Of a DNA stretch of 64,000 nt, positions 8,718 through 17,162 are shown piece by piece. The notes beneath the pieces are model-generated. The model saw only the letters and a program-made list of their open reading frames with translations. It was not told the origin of the DNA and did no database searches. The position numbers and the translations under genes were made by a program. Within the stretch, counting starts at the first letter, position 1. Every line of letters begins with the position of its first letter. Location: contig NZ_CP058552.1 of the NCBI RefSeq assembly GCF_013401555.1, forward strand, positions 5,084,001 to 5,148,000. Reading direction: 5' to 3'. Source of the DNA: Paenibacillus sp. E222 (GTDB lineage Bacteria; Bacillota; Bacilli; Paenibacillales; Paenibacillaceae).

Positions 8718-9284
8718 TCAATTCTTTTTATTTCCCGTCAAAAGGTTTTCTGCCTCAGTCCCCAACATGGCAACTGCAATTTTCAGAAAATCCTCTCTTT
8801 GAATCTGCAAATGACCATATCTAAAAGGATATCCCCATCGCGCCTGTCCCCTAGTAAGGATCAGTTGATCCAGTAAATCAGCGATCTTCACCTGCTGACA
8901 AGGATAATAGTGAACATTCCTCCGATGCGGTACAAAGGAATCCGACACATGGTACGTGTACACCTGATCGTCTATTATACGCCCTATGGCGGTAAATGCT
9001 TGAAGTACCTTGCCTCCTTGCATGCTTGTTCGGGGCGAATAATAGATCAGCCAGTCTCCTGCATTCATTCTTCGCAGTGAAGCTACCTTGCCGTGACAGA
9101 GCTGGGCGAAGCCCCCTTCCACCCCTTTTTCCACATGGGATGCAGACACGACCCCGATCCAGTAGCGGTTTCCTTCATCAGATTCTGCTTCTATATCTAA
9201 CTGATGGGACAGAAATTCTCTCGTATGAGTCTGCTGAATTTCTGTATTATTTGCCATCAAATCATGCTTTGCCTGTTCATTCAT
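8718..9284 (-). CDS. EVE domain-containing protein (UPF0310 type)
   Basis: A 188-aa protein whose residues from about 40 on (RYWIGVVSASHV...GDWLIYYSPR) form an EVE domain, a PUA-like fold that in other proteins binds modified bases in DNA or RNA. The GGKVLQAFTAIGRI and LILTRGQARWGYPFRYG segments match UPF0310 proteins. The roughly 40 residues before the domain are unusual and polar. The start is the ATG that overlaps the dinB-like stop (ATGA), indicating translational coupling. A function in recognising modified nucleic acid is the family-level expectation; nothing here shows the ligand. Confidence 0.85.
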   Translation of the reverse strand: MNEQAKHDLMANNTEIQQTHTREFLSHQLDIEAESDEGNRYWIGVVSASHVEKGVEGGFAQLCHGKVASLRRMNAGDWLIYYSPRTSMQGGKVLQAFTAIGRIIDDQVYTYHVSDSFVPHRRNVHYYPCQQVKIADLLDQLILTRGQARWGYPFRYGHLQIQREDFLKIAVAMLGTEAENLLTGNKKN

Positions 9285-9847
9285 CTCTGCACCTGTTCTT
9301 CCCATGCCTTTTTCAAACGCTCAAGCTGCAAGAAATGATGACGATAATGCATCTCCACCAATGCAAACCATTCCTCAGCATTTAAACCACCGAACCTAGG
9401 ATGTGGCAACGTAGATTCCAGCGTTGTTCCTTCCAACAGCACTTCTAATCTCCGAATTTCATCCCTGACCTCATTAAATCCTTGAATTATTGTTTCTCTT
9501 CCATCCGGTTGTAGTGGAGTATACTCAGGAGAAGCAGGAACGTGGATACGTATTGGTGGAAAACTTGCTTGCGCAAAAACAACTTCCCCTGTTTCTGTTT
9601 TCCCCTGGTTTTTCTTCTTACCCGAGTTCTCGTCTGGGCTTATACAAAGTTGAACATTGGCTAAATGCATTTTCATCGCAGACTGAATTAAATGCTGGTA
9701 CATCTGGCCCACCGACCACTCAGTCTCACTGGGTTTGTAGCTTAACTGAGCATCGCTCATCTGCTCCAGTTCCTGCAAATAACGTTCCAGCGTCAGTTCA
9801 AAATCTCGTCGAATCTCATCGTTGTTCCTTGTTATTTTCGTTTCCAT
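9281..9847 (-). CDS. DinB family protein (DinB-fold four-helix bundle)
   Basis: Four-helix-bundle metalloprotein of the DinB/YfiT superfamily, 188 aa. Features seen are EWSVGQMYQHLIQSAMKM, with one of the three conserved metal-binding histidines, and EMHYRHHFLQLERLKKAW near the C-terminus with the other two. Some family members transfer bacillithiol/mycothiol or act in stress, but the substrate here is unknown. The start at 9847 was chosen for the match to family N-termini; the GAAGGAG site is 12 bases away, a little far. It overlaps the EVE-domain gene by 4 bases, so both form one unit behind the WYL regulator. Confidence 0.85.
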   Translation of the reverse strand: METKITRNNDEIRRDFELTLERYLQELEQMSDAQLSYKPSETEWSVGQMYQHLIQSAMKMHLANVQLCISPDENSGKKKNQGKTETGEVVFAQASFPPIRIHVPASPEYTPLQPDGRETIIQGFNEVRDEIRRLEVLLEGTTLESTLPHPRFGGLNAEEWFALVEMHYRHHFLQLERLKKAWEEQVQR

Positions 9848-9891
9848 ACCAATACACAGCTCCTTCAATCGGTTATAAACCGATCATACAC

Positions 9892-9925
9892 AAACACTAC
9901 TGACAACGTTATGTCAGTAGTGTTT
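9892..9925. repeat. 14-bp perfect inverted repeat at the WYL gene stop
   Basis: Arms AAACACTACTGACA and TGTCAGTAGTGTTT separated by 6 bases. It covers the last codons and stop of the WYL regulator and lies 45-78 bases ahead of the dinB-like start. It has a short T-run on the minus strand, so it may be a terminator/attenuator, or an operator for the WYL regulator itself. Confidence 0.6.
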
Positions 9926-10861
9926 AAGGAGATTGCTTGCTTCCTCGCGAATACGGATTCTCAACGATTCAGGCTCCAAAACCAGAGCCGAGGCTCCCCA
10001 GCCAAGTATCCAACGCAGTACATCTTCTGGATGCCTTACACGAAAATCTGCGTATAATCCATCTGTTTGCAGCTCTGCTTTCTCCATGTAGTAATTATTC
10101 GCTTCAATCACTCGATCTGCAATTCGACCATGAAACCATACACGGACATGAACATCACGGTTGTCAGGTGGTGAGTAGCTATGAATATTAAAATCAGGAG
10201 GAAGATCGAATGAATCTGTACTAATCTCCAGATCGCTCATCCGGGATATACGAAAATGACGAATCTCCTGTCGCAAATCACATCGGGCAATCAGCATCCA
10301 TGAACCTTGCATCCAAAGCACCCCGTAAGGGGAGGCCAAACGAATGGTCTTTTGCACGGTTTCATTCATAGTTCCAGGTTTATGGTAATGAAAACGAATT
10401 TTGAGCTTAAGCTGCATTGCCTTGCGGATGATTCCCATATGTTCGATCTCTCGCTCGCGTGCATCACTGTCAGGTGAACGAAGTAAACGGATACCCTGTT
10501 GTATCTGCCCCACCTCTTCCCGAAGAGGCACGGGCAGGATGGCTTCAATTTTGGAACGGGACGTAAGAGATGTACTTTTGTAGTAGTTATCGAAGCGCTG
10601 CTCCACAAAATCAAGTCCGATGAGAAGTGTTACCGCTTCTTCAGCTGTGAAGCTGATCGGAGGCAAAAAGTATCCTTCCATAAGCGAATATCCTACTCCG
10701 GGTTCTCCCACCACAGGAACTCCTGCCTCACATAACGCCTGAATGTCTCTGTATATGGTTCGGACACTTGTTTCAAACAAGAGGGCCAAATCTTCCGCAC
10801 GTTGAACCTTCCCCCGCTGCAGCTCAAGTACAATGGCCAGCATACGATCCGATTTGTTCAC
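9914..10861 (-). CDS. HTH-WYL (YafY-type) transcriptional regulator
   Basis: A 315-aa regulator. The N-terminus is a winged helix-turn-helix of the DeoR/HTH_11 type (VQRAEDLALLFETSVRTIYRDIQAL, residues about 19-43). The middle and C-terminus hold a WYL domain (IRFHYHKPG...GVLWMQGSWMLIARCDLR) and the WCX extension. WYL domains bind small ligands or nucleic acid. The GTG start has GGAGGG 7 bases upstream. It precedes the DinB-like and EVE genes in the same direction and most likely controls them; the last codons lie inside a perfect inverted repeat. Confidence 0.9.
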   Translation of the reverse strand: MNKSDRMLAIVLELQRGKVQRAEDLALLFETSVRTIYRDIQALCEAGVPVVGEPGVGYSLMEGYFLPPISFTAEEAVTLLIGLDFVEQRFDNYYKSTSLTSRSKIEAILPVPLREEVGQIQQGIRLLRSPDSDAREREIEHMGIIRKAMQLKLKIRFHYHKPGTMNETVQKTIRLASPYGVLWMQGSWMLIARCDLRQEIRHFRISRMSDLEISTDSFDLPPDFNIHSYSPPDNRDVHVRVWFHGRIADRVIEANNYYMEKAELQTDGLYADFRVRHPEDVLRWILGWGASALVLEPESLRIRIREEASNLLKHY

Positions 10862-11024
10862 GAATCATCCCTCCTTGTGTGTAATATCAATTACACCATC
10901 TTCATAGGACATTTATTATAAGTAACATATGGTCAAATGAAAAGTATACTAACGAACAAGTTTTCGCAATGCCCGCATCGAACCATTTTCGTATGTTGTT
11001 TCATCAAACAACAACAACAACAGC

Positions 11025-11057
11025 AAAGACCAACCCCCAGAACATAGGTTGGTCTTT
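11025..11057 (-). terminator. Terminator of pucCDE unit
   Basis: Hairpin with 11-bp arms AAAGACCAACC / GGTTGGTCTTT, followed on the minus strand by a T-rich GCTGTTGTTGTTG stretch. It sits 57 bases beyond pucE. Confidence 0.8.
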
Positions 11058-11113
11058 AAAAACTCTTATGATATTGAAATTCAGAGAAAGCTCTGACCTC
11101 ACTTCTTCCATGA

Positions 11114-11617
11114 TCATGGGGTAGAACCCACCCTATCGCGCTCATCGATCACCTTGTTTACCGCTCGTAGTATTCCTCCATATCCAGTGCAGCGGCACAG
11201 GTTGCCGCATAATCCCGTTTCAATCTGTTCCTGACTTGGCTGCGGATTGCGGTCCAAGAGAGCCTTGGTGGAAATGACCATTCCGGGTGTACAATACCCG
11301 CATTGGAAGCCGCCCTCTTCCACAAAAGCCTGTTGAATTGGATGTAACTCGCCTTCCTTTTCACCGAGCAACCCTTCTATTGTTGTTATCTCACTGCCAG
11401 CACATTGATAAGCCATTACGAGACAGGAATTGACAGGCTCTCCATTCATCAGAACCATACATGCACCGCAGCGGCCAACTTCGCAGGAAACTTTTGTTCC
11501 CGTCAGATTCAAATGCGAGCGCAGTACGTCCACTAGACGGGTCGTTTGGGCGATGTGCAATTGTTTCTTTTCCCCATTCACAACGGCTGTCCAGAAGTTG
11601 CTCAAAGGCTCAGTCAT
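11114..11617 (-). CDS. pucE: Xanthine dehydrogenase iron-sulfur subunit
   Basis: 2Fe-2S subunit of a three-component molybdenum hydroxylase that oxidises hypoxanthine/xanthine to urate. At 167 aa it has the full family size. The ferredoxin-like domain has C45, C50, C53 and C65; the helical domain has the second cluster ligands C106, C109 (CGYC), C141 and C143 (CRC). Its ATG overlaps the stop of the molybdenum subunit (ATGA). It is last in the pucC-pucD-pucE unit and is followed by a clear terminator. It passes electrons from the Mo site to the FAD subunit. Confidence 0.93.
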   Translation of the reverse strand: MTEPLSNFWTAVVNGEKKQLHIAQTTRLVDVLRSHLNLTGTKVSCEVGRCGACMVLMNGEPVNSCLVMAYQCAGSEITTIEGLLGEKEGELHPIQQAFVEEGGFQCGYCTPGMVISTKALLDRNPQPSQEQIETGLCGNLCRCTGYGGILRAVNKVIDERDRVGSTP

Positions 11618-13947
11618 GATGAGCTCACTCCTTCCTGAAGCGAGACGCTAAGTGGTTTGATTAGTTGATCTCGTGGAACCGGTAAACGATTAACCCACAC
11701 CCCGGTAGCCTGATGAATTGCAGCGGTGATGGCCGGAGCAAGCGCCACCGAACCAATCTCGCCAATGCCCCGCGGTCCAAAAGGATCGCCCTCGGGCAGA
11801 TCTTCAATTGCCTCCACTTCCAGGTTGGTGTGAATGTCGCGAATCGTCGGAATCAAGTAGGTGTCCAGATTGGTTGTCGTGTAGCGGCTGTCTTGCATCA
11901 CAGCATCCTCGGTCAATGTAAAACCCAACGCCATTACGCTCCCGCCTTCGATCTGTCCAATGAATCCCATTGGATTGATGACAGGGCCAGCAGCTACCAC
12001 ATGCCTCGTATCCAGCAATTTGGCTTCCCCGGTTAGCGTGTTTACCTCCACCTCTGCTGCTACCGCAGCATACGTATATAAATAATGCCCACCTACAACA
12101 TTGTCCGGCGTGGTCGGGTATTCAAATTGAGTATCAAAAATCCATTCTTCCGCTTCTCCATGCTTCGCCAGATCAACGTAAGAAACAAGAACTTTGGAAT
12201 TCATCGTCGGTTCATTCGCTGTAACTTCTGGAGAAAGCTGATCCTTGCGCCATACTCCCTCTATTCCAGTAATCAGTTCGTCAGCCGGAATTCCTGACAA
12301 GGTAGAGGCTACCGACAAGATTTTGGAGCGGAATGGTGCCTGTAATCGCTGAAGAGCCATCCAGGCCATCGTCGTTGAACGCGAAGCGGTGCTTGAACCA
12401 CTGTGCGGCACTCGATCCGTATCCCCAATGATGATGCTCAGATCGGAGGTTGAGCAGTGGAACAGATCGCAGAGCATCATTTCAAGCGTGGCGATGAGTC
12501 CCTGACCGAATTCTTCGTAGCTGAATGCCACTTCAATCTTACCTTCGGCATTCAGGGATAGACGACCGCCCGCCGGATCGGGTATGCCATAACCCAACCC
12601 TGCCCCGTGCATGGCGATGGCTGCACCCACACCACGTTTAATCCAGGGAGGCAGAGCCGGATCTGCCGGGGGATGCAGATGCTTTTGCCATAATTCCGAA
12701 CGATCCATTGCCTCCCATACTTGCGATAGTCCATCCGTGACCAGAATCCGTTGATTCAATGGCCCAGGATCGGACTTTTCCCTCATGTTGCGTCTCCGAA
12801 ACTCCCAAGGGTCCATATTCATAATCTCTGCGAGTCGATCCATCTGACCCTCTATTGCAAAGATCGCCTGATTACCGCCAAATCCCCGGAACTCTCCCGA
12901 CACGCCATTATTCGTGTACACCGAGACACCCTCCACATCTACGTTGGGAATCGAATAAGGCCCAAGACAGTGTTCTGTGCAGAAATTCAGGACAGGTGCC
13001 CCCAGCGTTGCATATGCTCCGGTGTCTGCGGTAATGCGGACTCGGTGAGCCTGGATCATGCCTTCACGGCTGATTCCGGTCTGCATCTCAATTTTCATCG
13101 GATGGCGCTTCAAGCCTGCACGTACGGATTCTTTGCGTGAATTGTGCATTTTCACAGGACGTCCGCACCTTAAAGCAAGCAGTGCTCCATAAGGCTGTAC
13201 ATTCAGCTCATCTTTCCCGCCAAAAGAACCGCCTATCGGAGATGAAATCACCCGGATATCTTCTTCGGAACATCCAATGATTCGGGCAAGCTGCATCCTG
13301 TCCTTGTAACCATGCTGTGTAGCTGCGTAGACATGGAGTCTGCCATTCTCATCAGGAACAAATAAACCGCCTTCTGTCTCCATATAGGCGTGCATCTGAC
13401 GAGGGGTATAATAAGTCTCACTCACAATATGTTCGCATGCAGCAAAGCCCTCTTCTACATTGCCTCGCTTGATTTCGGTGCGGTGCAGCACATTGCCGGG
13501 GCCATGTTCATGGAGCTCTGGTGCACCGGGTGCCATTGCAGCTTCGGGGCTGTCCAGTGGAGTCCATTCCTCATATTCAATCCGGATGGCATCCAGAGCG
13601 AGCGCTGCACGTTCCGGGGAATCCGCAGCAACCGCGGCAATGGCATCACCGATATAACGAACAACATCCTCGCAAAATACAGGCTGATCCGGAGTTGCAA
13701 TGCCAAACAGGTTCAAACCGGGCACATCTTTGGAGGTGAGTACGGCAAATACCCCCTCCATAGCCTCCGCTCCGGTAATATCGATAGACAATATGCGGGC
13801 ATAAGGATAAGAGCTTCGAAGGACCCTTCCGTGGATCATATCGGGCAGCGTCATGTCTGTCAGATATTGAAGCTGTCCCGTTACTTTGCCTACCCCATCT
13901 GGCCGCAGATGCCAACGTTTCCCACTACTATTCCGATTCAACAGCAT
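11614..13947 (-). CDS. pucD: Xanthine dehydrogenase molybdenum-binding subunit
   Basis: Large catalytic subunit (777 aa) of the xanthine dehydrogenase type. The N-terminal a/b-hammerhead domain starts at about residue 15 (RPDGVGKVTGQLQYLTDM). The molybdopterin-binding part has GGSFGGKDE, and EFRGFGGNQAIFAIEGQMD near residue 335, and the C-terminus has GPRGIGEIGS with the catalytic glutamate of the hydroxylase family. The start has GGGGAGAG upstream. It lies between the FAD and iron-sulfur subunit genes, overlapping the latter by 4 bases. Purine specificity is inferred from the surrounding uricase and allantoin genes, since other aldehyde or CO dehydrogenases share the fold. Confidence 0.93.
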   Translation of the reverse strand: MLLNRNSSGKRWHLRPDGVGKVTGQLQYLTDMTLPDMIHGRVLRSSYPYARILSIDITGAEAMEGVFAVLTSKDVPGLNLFGIATPDQPVFCEDVVRYIGDAIAAVAADSPERAALALDAIRIEYEEWTPLDSPEAAMAPGAPELHEHGPGNVLHRTEIKRGNVEEGFAACEHIVSETYYTPRQMHAYMETEGGLFVPDENGRLHVYAATQHGYKDRMQLARIIGCSEEDIRVISSPIGGSFGGKDELNVQPYGALLALRCGRPVKMHNSRKESVRAGLKRHPMKIEMQTGISREGMIQAHRVRITADTGAYATLGAPVLNFCTEHCLGPYSIPNVDVEGVSVYTNNGVSGEFRGFGGNQAIFAIEGQMDRLAEIMNMDPWEFRRRNMREKSDPGPLNQRILVTDGLSQVWEAMDRSELWQKHLHPPADPALPPWIKRGVGAAIAMHGAGLGYGIPDPAGGRLSLNAEGKIEVAFSYEEFGQGLIATLEMMLCDLFHCSTSDLSIIIGDTDRVPHSGSSTASRSTTMAWMALQRLQAPFRSKILSVASTLSGIPADELITGIEGVWRKDQLSPEVTANEPTMNSKVLVSYVDLAKHGEAEEWIFDTQFEYPTTPDNVVGGHYLYTYAAVAAEVEVNTLTGEAKLLDTRHVVAAGPVINPMGFIGQIEGGSVMALGFTLTEDAVMQDSRYTTTNLDTYLIPTIRDIHTNLEVEAIEDLPEGDPFGPRGIGEIGSVALAPAITAAIHQATGVWVNRLPVPRDQLIKPLSVSLQEGVSSS

Positions 13948-14018
13948 GCTCTCTCTCCCCTTTCTCCCTTTCCAAAATCTTTTAGGCTCACGCTTTGCTT
14001 CTTCAAAATGGTTTTCTT

Positions 14019-14933
14019 CTATAAGCGAAGTGCTTCCCAGAGTCCGGCACCGAGCAAATTACCTGCCGTTTGTTTGCGATACTGTTCTGTAGCGAATGCA
14101 TCACTATACGTTTCGAATTCCGCCATCACTGTGGCAGCTAGAGATGAAGCTTGCATAACAGAAGCCTCCACGCCAAGAAGCAGTTTTTCCGACTCAGGAA
14201 GTCTCATGGCCATGCCTGAACCTCCACCTGCTGCGATTGCAATCTTATTCCAACGACCATCTGCGCCCAATTCTCCGTGAAATGCAATCGTCACCAGCGA
14301 TGCTGTAAAGGTCTCCCGCCGACCCAGCTTGCGGTAAAATGAAATTTCACGCGTTACAGATGTCCGTTCGCTCGCGACTTCAAGGAAAGACGTATGTTTC
14401 ATCGGAATATGAATGGCGATTAACACATCATTCGGGTTGCGACTGCCTTCACGACCGCCGTTCAGCCAGGAGGAAAGACTGCGCGTCTCCATGCCATTGT
14501 CCGTCATCCAGTACAGCTGTGCATCGTAGACAAGCAGTGCGGGAATGGAGTCGCCTACTCCCGATACAATGTTTCCGCCAATTGTCGCCATATTCCGAAT
14601 AGAAGGAGCGGCGATAGCGTTCATTGCAGATTGTAAAATGGGCAGCTTTTGCAGAAGAACGTCTGTGGCACAATGACTTAATCGCGTCACTGCTCCAATG
14701 ACCAGATCATCTCCATCCACATATACGCCGCTTGCACCTGGAATACGAGCAAGGCTGATCATATGCTCAGGTACAGGAAAGAGGCCGCCCTCCCACTGAG
14801 TACGCAATAATGTGGCCCCTGCTGCATAACAATACTTTCCGGACAGTTCATTCTTTAAAGCTTGAAGTTCATCCAGATTAACGGGCTGCCAAACGGTTGG
14901 CTGCGCTCCAGACCCATATGCCGGCATGACCAT
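14019..14933 (-). CDS. pucC: Xanthine dehydrogenase FAD-binding subunit
   Basis: FAD subunit (304 aa) that receives electrons from the iron-sulfur subunit and reduces NAD or another acceptor. FAD motifs are visible as AAGATLLRTQWEGG near residue 37 and ATIGGNIVSG near residue 115, and the C-terminal CO-dehydrogenase-flavoprotein domain follows. The start ATG has AAGGGAG 8 bases upstream. It is separated from pucD by 71 bases and is preceded, 17 bases away, by a small 49-codon frame that appears to belong to the same transcript. Confidence 0.92.
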   Translation of the reverse strand: MVMPAYGSGAQPTVWQPVNLDELQALKNELSGKYCYAAGATLLRTQWEGGLFPVPEHMISLARIPGASGVYVDGDDLVIGAVTRLSHCATDVLLQKLPILQSAMNAIAAPSIRNMATIGGNIVSGVGDSIPALLVYDAQLYWMTDNGMETRSLSSWLNGGREGSRNPNDVLIAIHIPMKHTSFLEVASERTSVTREISFYRKLGRRETFTASLVTIAFHGELGADGRWNKIAIAAGGGSGMAMRLPESEKLLLGVEASVMQASSLAATVMAEFETYSDAFATEQYRKQTAGNLLGAGLWEALRL

Positions 14934-14950
14934 CCTTCCATCTCCCTTCT

Positions 14951-15100
14951 CTACCTGGAATCTGTCTGCGGGGTGTTGGATATGAACGAATGATCCAAAT
15001 AATTCTTCAAATCATATGGGACTGCAGCAATAAGGTCAATTATCTTCACATCATTTTGGATAAATGTATAAATAGATTCTTTGATTTGTGCCTGATGCAT
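14951..15100 (-). CDS. Small 49-aa protein upstream of pucC, unrecognised
   Basis: A short open frame, not recognised as any known family. It has GGAGAG 6 bases before an ATG and its stop lies 17 bases before pucC. The predicted protein begins MHQAQIKESIYTF and contains the helix-like stretch NDVKIIDLIAAVPYDLKNYL, so it looks like a small folded helical protein and not random sequence. It lies downstream of the pucB terminator (15161-15189) and would be the first gene of the pucCDE message. It could be a small accessory or regulatory peptide, or a leader peptide. No function is proposed. Confidence 0.5.
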   Translation of the reverse strand: MHQAQIKESIYTFIQNDVKIIDLIAAVPYDLKNYLDHSFISNTPQTDSR

Positions 15101-15160
15101 TATTAACTCTCCAAAGCTAACACAAGCTACTTCATAACCCGTTAGATAAAAAACAATAAA

Positions 15161-15189
15161 GAGGCCAACCAGACGGTCTGGCTGACCTC
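15161..15189 (-). terminator. Terminator between pucB and pucC units
   Basis: Minus-strand RNA folds GAGGUCAGCCAGAC against GUCUGGUUGGCCUC, fully paired if G-U pairs count, followed by TTTATTGTTTTTT. On the plus strand the same positions are C-A mismatches, which shows the direction in which it works. Confidence 0.85.
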
Positions 15190-15242
15190 ATTACTTCAAG
15201 AAATAATACACAAGGAATCGCTCCTTCTGTCTTGATTTTCAT

Positions 15243-15887
15243 TCATTTTATGCCATTCACATAATCCAAAATGCGCTGCAGCTCTGGTTCGGTATCCGCA
15301 TCCCAAAAGCTAAAATCAGACAACGATACATGCGTGCCTGCATACTTGGCATTGCGCATGATTTTTCTCGCCCCCTCATCTCCGCTGAGCGACAAAAGAG
15401 GCCCCAGCATATGCTCACGAAAGGCGACCGGAGGCTTGCCTCCACCGCCATCCGTAGCTGCTGCATAATCACACCGTTTGTTGGCTGCTAACGTCTCAGC
15501 AACCCTGTTAATATCTTGTGCCTGCAATAACGGCTGATCTGCCAAAATCATCATCACACCTTCTGGCCTGTATGCCATAGCAGACAGAATGCCGCAGTGA
15601 AGGGACATGGCCATACCGTATGCATAATCGGTACAGATTGCAATCTGTAGCTTCGTCCTCGTATCTGGAGTACAGCCATATGACGCTTCATTGAGCCACA
15701 TGGAGGGGATCCATGCCAATGAATCCTCGGGTTTGACCACACAAATGACTCTCTCCAAATCGGAATTCAAGGCGGATTCCAATGTCCATGCGGCCAAACA
15801 TCTTCCGTCAGGCATGACGATAGACAGTTTATCCCGCCCCATTCGGCTGCTCTTACCTGCCGCTAGCACGATGCCCGTCAGTCGCAT
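15243..15887 (-). CDS. pucB: MobA-like nucleotidyltransferase for molybdenum cofactor
   Basis: MobA/MocA-type nucleotidyltransferase (214 aa) that probably attaches CMP or GMP to molybdopterin for the xanthine dehydrogenase. The N-terminal signature LAAGKSSRMGRDKL matches the family L-x-x-G-x-S-x-R-M-G-x-x-K loop, and ILADQP is the metal/nucleotide-binding aspartate segment. ATG 15887 has AGAGGGGGA 6 bases before it. The start lies 35 bases inside the end of the XdhC-like gene, a long overlap that implies coupled synthesis of the two maturation factors. Corresponds to B. subtilis pucB by content and neighbourhood. Confidence 0.88.
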   Translation of the reverse strand: MRLTGIVLAAGKSSRMGRDKLSIVMPDGRCLAAWTLESALNSDLERVICVVKPEDSLAWIPSMWLNEASYGCTPDTRTKLQIAICTDYAYGMAMSLHCGILSAMAYRPEGVMMILADQPLLQAQDINRVAETLAANKRCDYAAATDGGGGKPPVAFREHMLGPLLSLSGDEGARKIMRNAKYAGTHVSLSDFSFWDADTEPELQRILDYVNGIK

Positions 15888-17034
15888 GTGCAATCCCCCT
15901 CTGTGCGTTGCGACACTCTGCGGCAACTACTGTACGTTTACAGGAAATAAGTTCTGCTGCGATACTGATTGCGATCTCTTCCGGTCCATCAGCACCAATG
16001 GTCAAGCCGACGGGTGAATGCAAATGTTTTAGCGGGGGGAGATCGTTAAGCAAACGTGCTGTCCGTGTTCTGGAGCCCATAATACCAAGGTATGCATAAT
16101 TCCGATCCTCAAGTAATTCAAGAAACTCCCGTTCTCTCGGAAATTGATGACTCATCAATACGATATAATCCCCGCTTTGGATATCCAGTACATGCATGAT
16201 CTCACGAGGGAAACCATGAATAAGTTCAACCCCCGGAAAGCGTTCAGCGGTGCATAAGGTTTCTCGCCAATCTGCTACGACCACATGAAATCCTGCTGAT
16301 TTTCCCAGAAGGGCGACCGGAATTACATCATTTCCGGCTCCAATGATAATCAGACGGGGTTTGGGCTCATATCTTGCAGAGATCTGTAGAGGGACATCCC
16401 ACCGCTCTGCCTCAGTCAATCCATCCTTCTGAAGATTACTCTCTCCAGAATTAGATGCAGTAGCATCAGCTTCTGACGAATGAATAACGACCAACGATAG
16501 TCGCGGTATCGGTGTTTCCTCTATAATCATTGTATTTATTGGACCTAGAGAAGCTCCTTTGGCAACTGGAGAAGGGTATAATGATGTCTTGCTTTCTGCA
16601 TCCTCAGCAGGCTGAATCACATAATGAATCCGTGTGTATTGATCGTAGAATGAACGGGTTAGCTCCACAGCTGATCCAGATTGAAAATACGTATGCATAC
16701 GGGACAAGATCGACCAGAGTTCGCCACATACCGGCTCTAGCAGCACTATAATCAACCCGCCGCAGCCAATCGTTTCCCCCCAGGACAGATCATCTTCCGG
16801 ACGCATATCATACTCCACGAACTCCAACTGCTGTGTAGACAGCACACGGTCCACCCTAGCCTGCAGATCACTCTCCAGACAACCCGGACTGATACTGCCA
16901 TACATCGCACCATCTTCGGTCAAAAGCATAGAGACACCCTGCTTACGGTAAGCATGACCTTCTACCTTGACCGCTGTTGCGAGAACGCAGCGCGGCTCCC
17001 CCGCTGCAATTGCACACAGATCATGCATTTCCAT
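15853..17034 (-). CDS. pucA: XdhC/CoxI family xanthine dehydrogenase maturation protein
   Basis: Chaperone that binds molybdenum cofactor and helps insert and sulfurate it in xanthine dehydrogenase. It has an N-terminal XdhC/CoxI domain (residues about 5-75, with MLLTEDGAMYGSISPGCLE) and a C-terminal Rossmann domain (from about residue 245, LIIIGAGNDVIPVALLGKSAGF ... DGPEEIAISIAAEL). About 393 aa. Several in-frame ATGs exist; 17034 is chosen as TGGAG lies 6 bases upstream. It overlaps the downstream MobA-like gene by 35 bases. The middle (residues about 130-235) is less conserved and acidic. Confidence 0.88.
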   Translation of the reverse strand: MEMHDLCAIAAGEPRCVLATAVKVEGHAYRKQGVSMLLTEDGAMYGSISPGCLESDLQARVDRVLSTQQLEFVEYDMRPEDDLSWGETIGCGGLIIVLLEPVCGELWSILSRMHTYFQSGSAVELTRSFYDQYTRIHYVIQPAEDAESKTSLYPSPVAKGASLGPINTMIIEETPIPRLSLVVIHSSEADATASNSGESNLQKDGLTEAERWDVPLQISARYEPKPRLIIIGAGNDVIPVALLGKSAGFHVVVADWRETLCTAERFPGVELIHGFPREIMHVLDIQSGDYIVLMSHQFPREREFLELLEDRNYAYLGIMGSRTRTARLLNDLPPLKHLHSPVGLTIGADGPEEIAISIAAELISCKRTVVAAECRNAQRGIAHATDGHRASGR

Positions 17035-17162
17035 CGTTGTCTCCATCCTTTCAGGGATTTGAATCCGAATCCGAAGAAGCGACTCAGTACTTCTTAGCGA
17101 AGATTGAATGTCCAACTTCTGCTCAGATAGTTATTGGATGAGTTTCGTCTGGTTGCTGTTGA

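Noticed and set aside
13390..14280. 296-codon open frame on the plus strand opposite pucD/pucC
   Set aside because: Antisense to two well-defined subunit genes, no ribosome site, no recognisable domain; codon-phase shadow.
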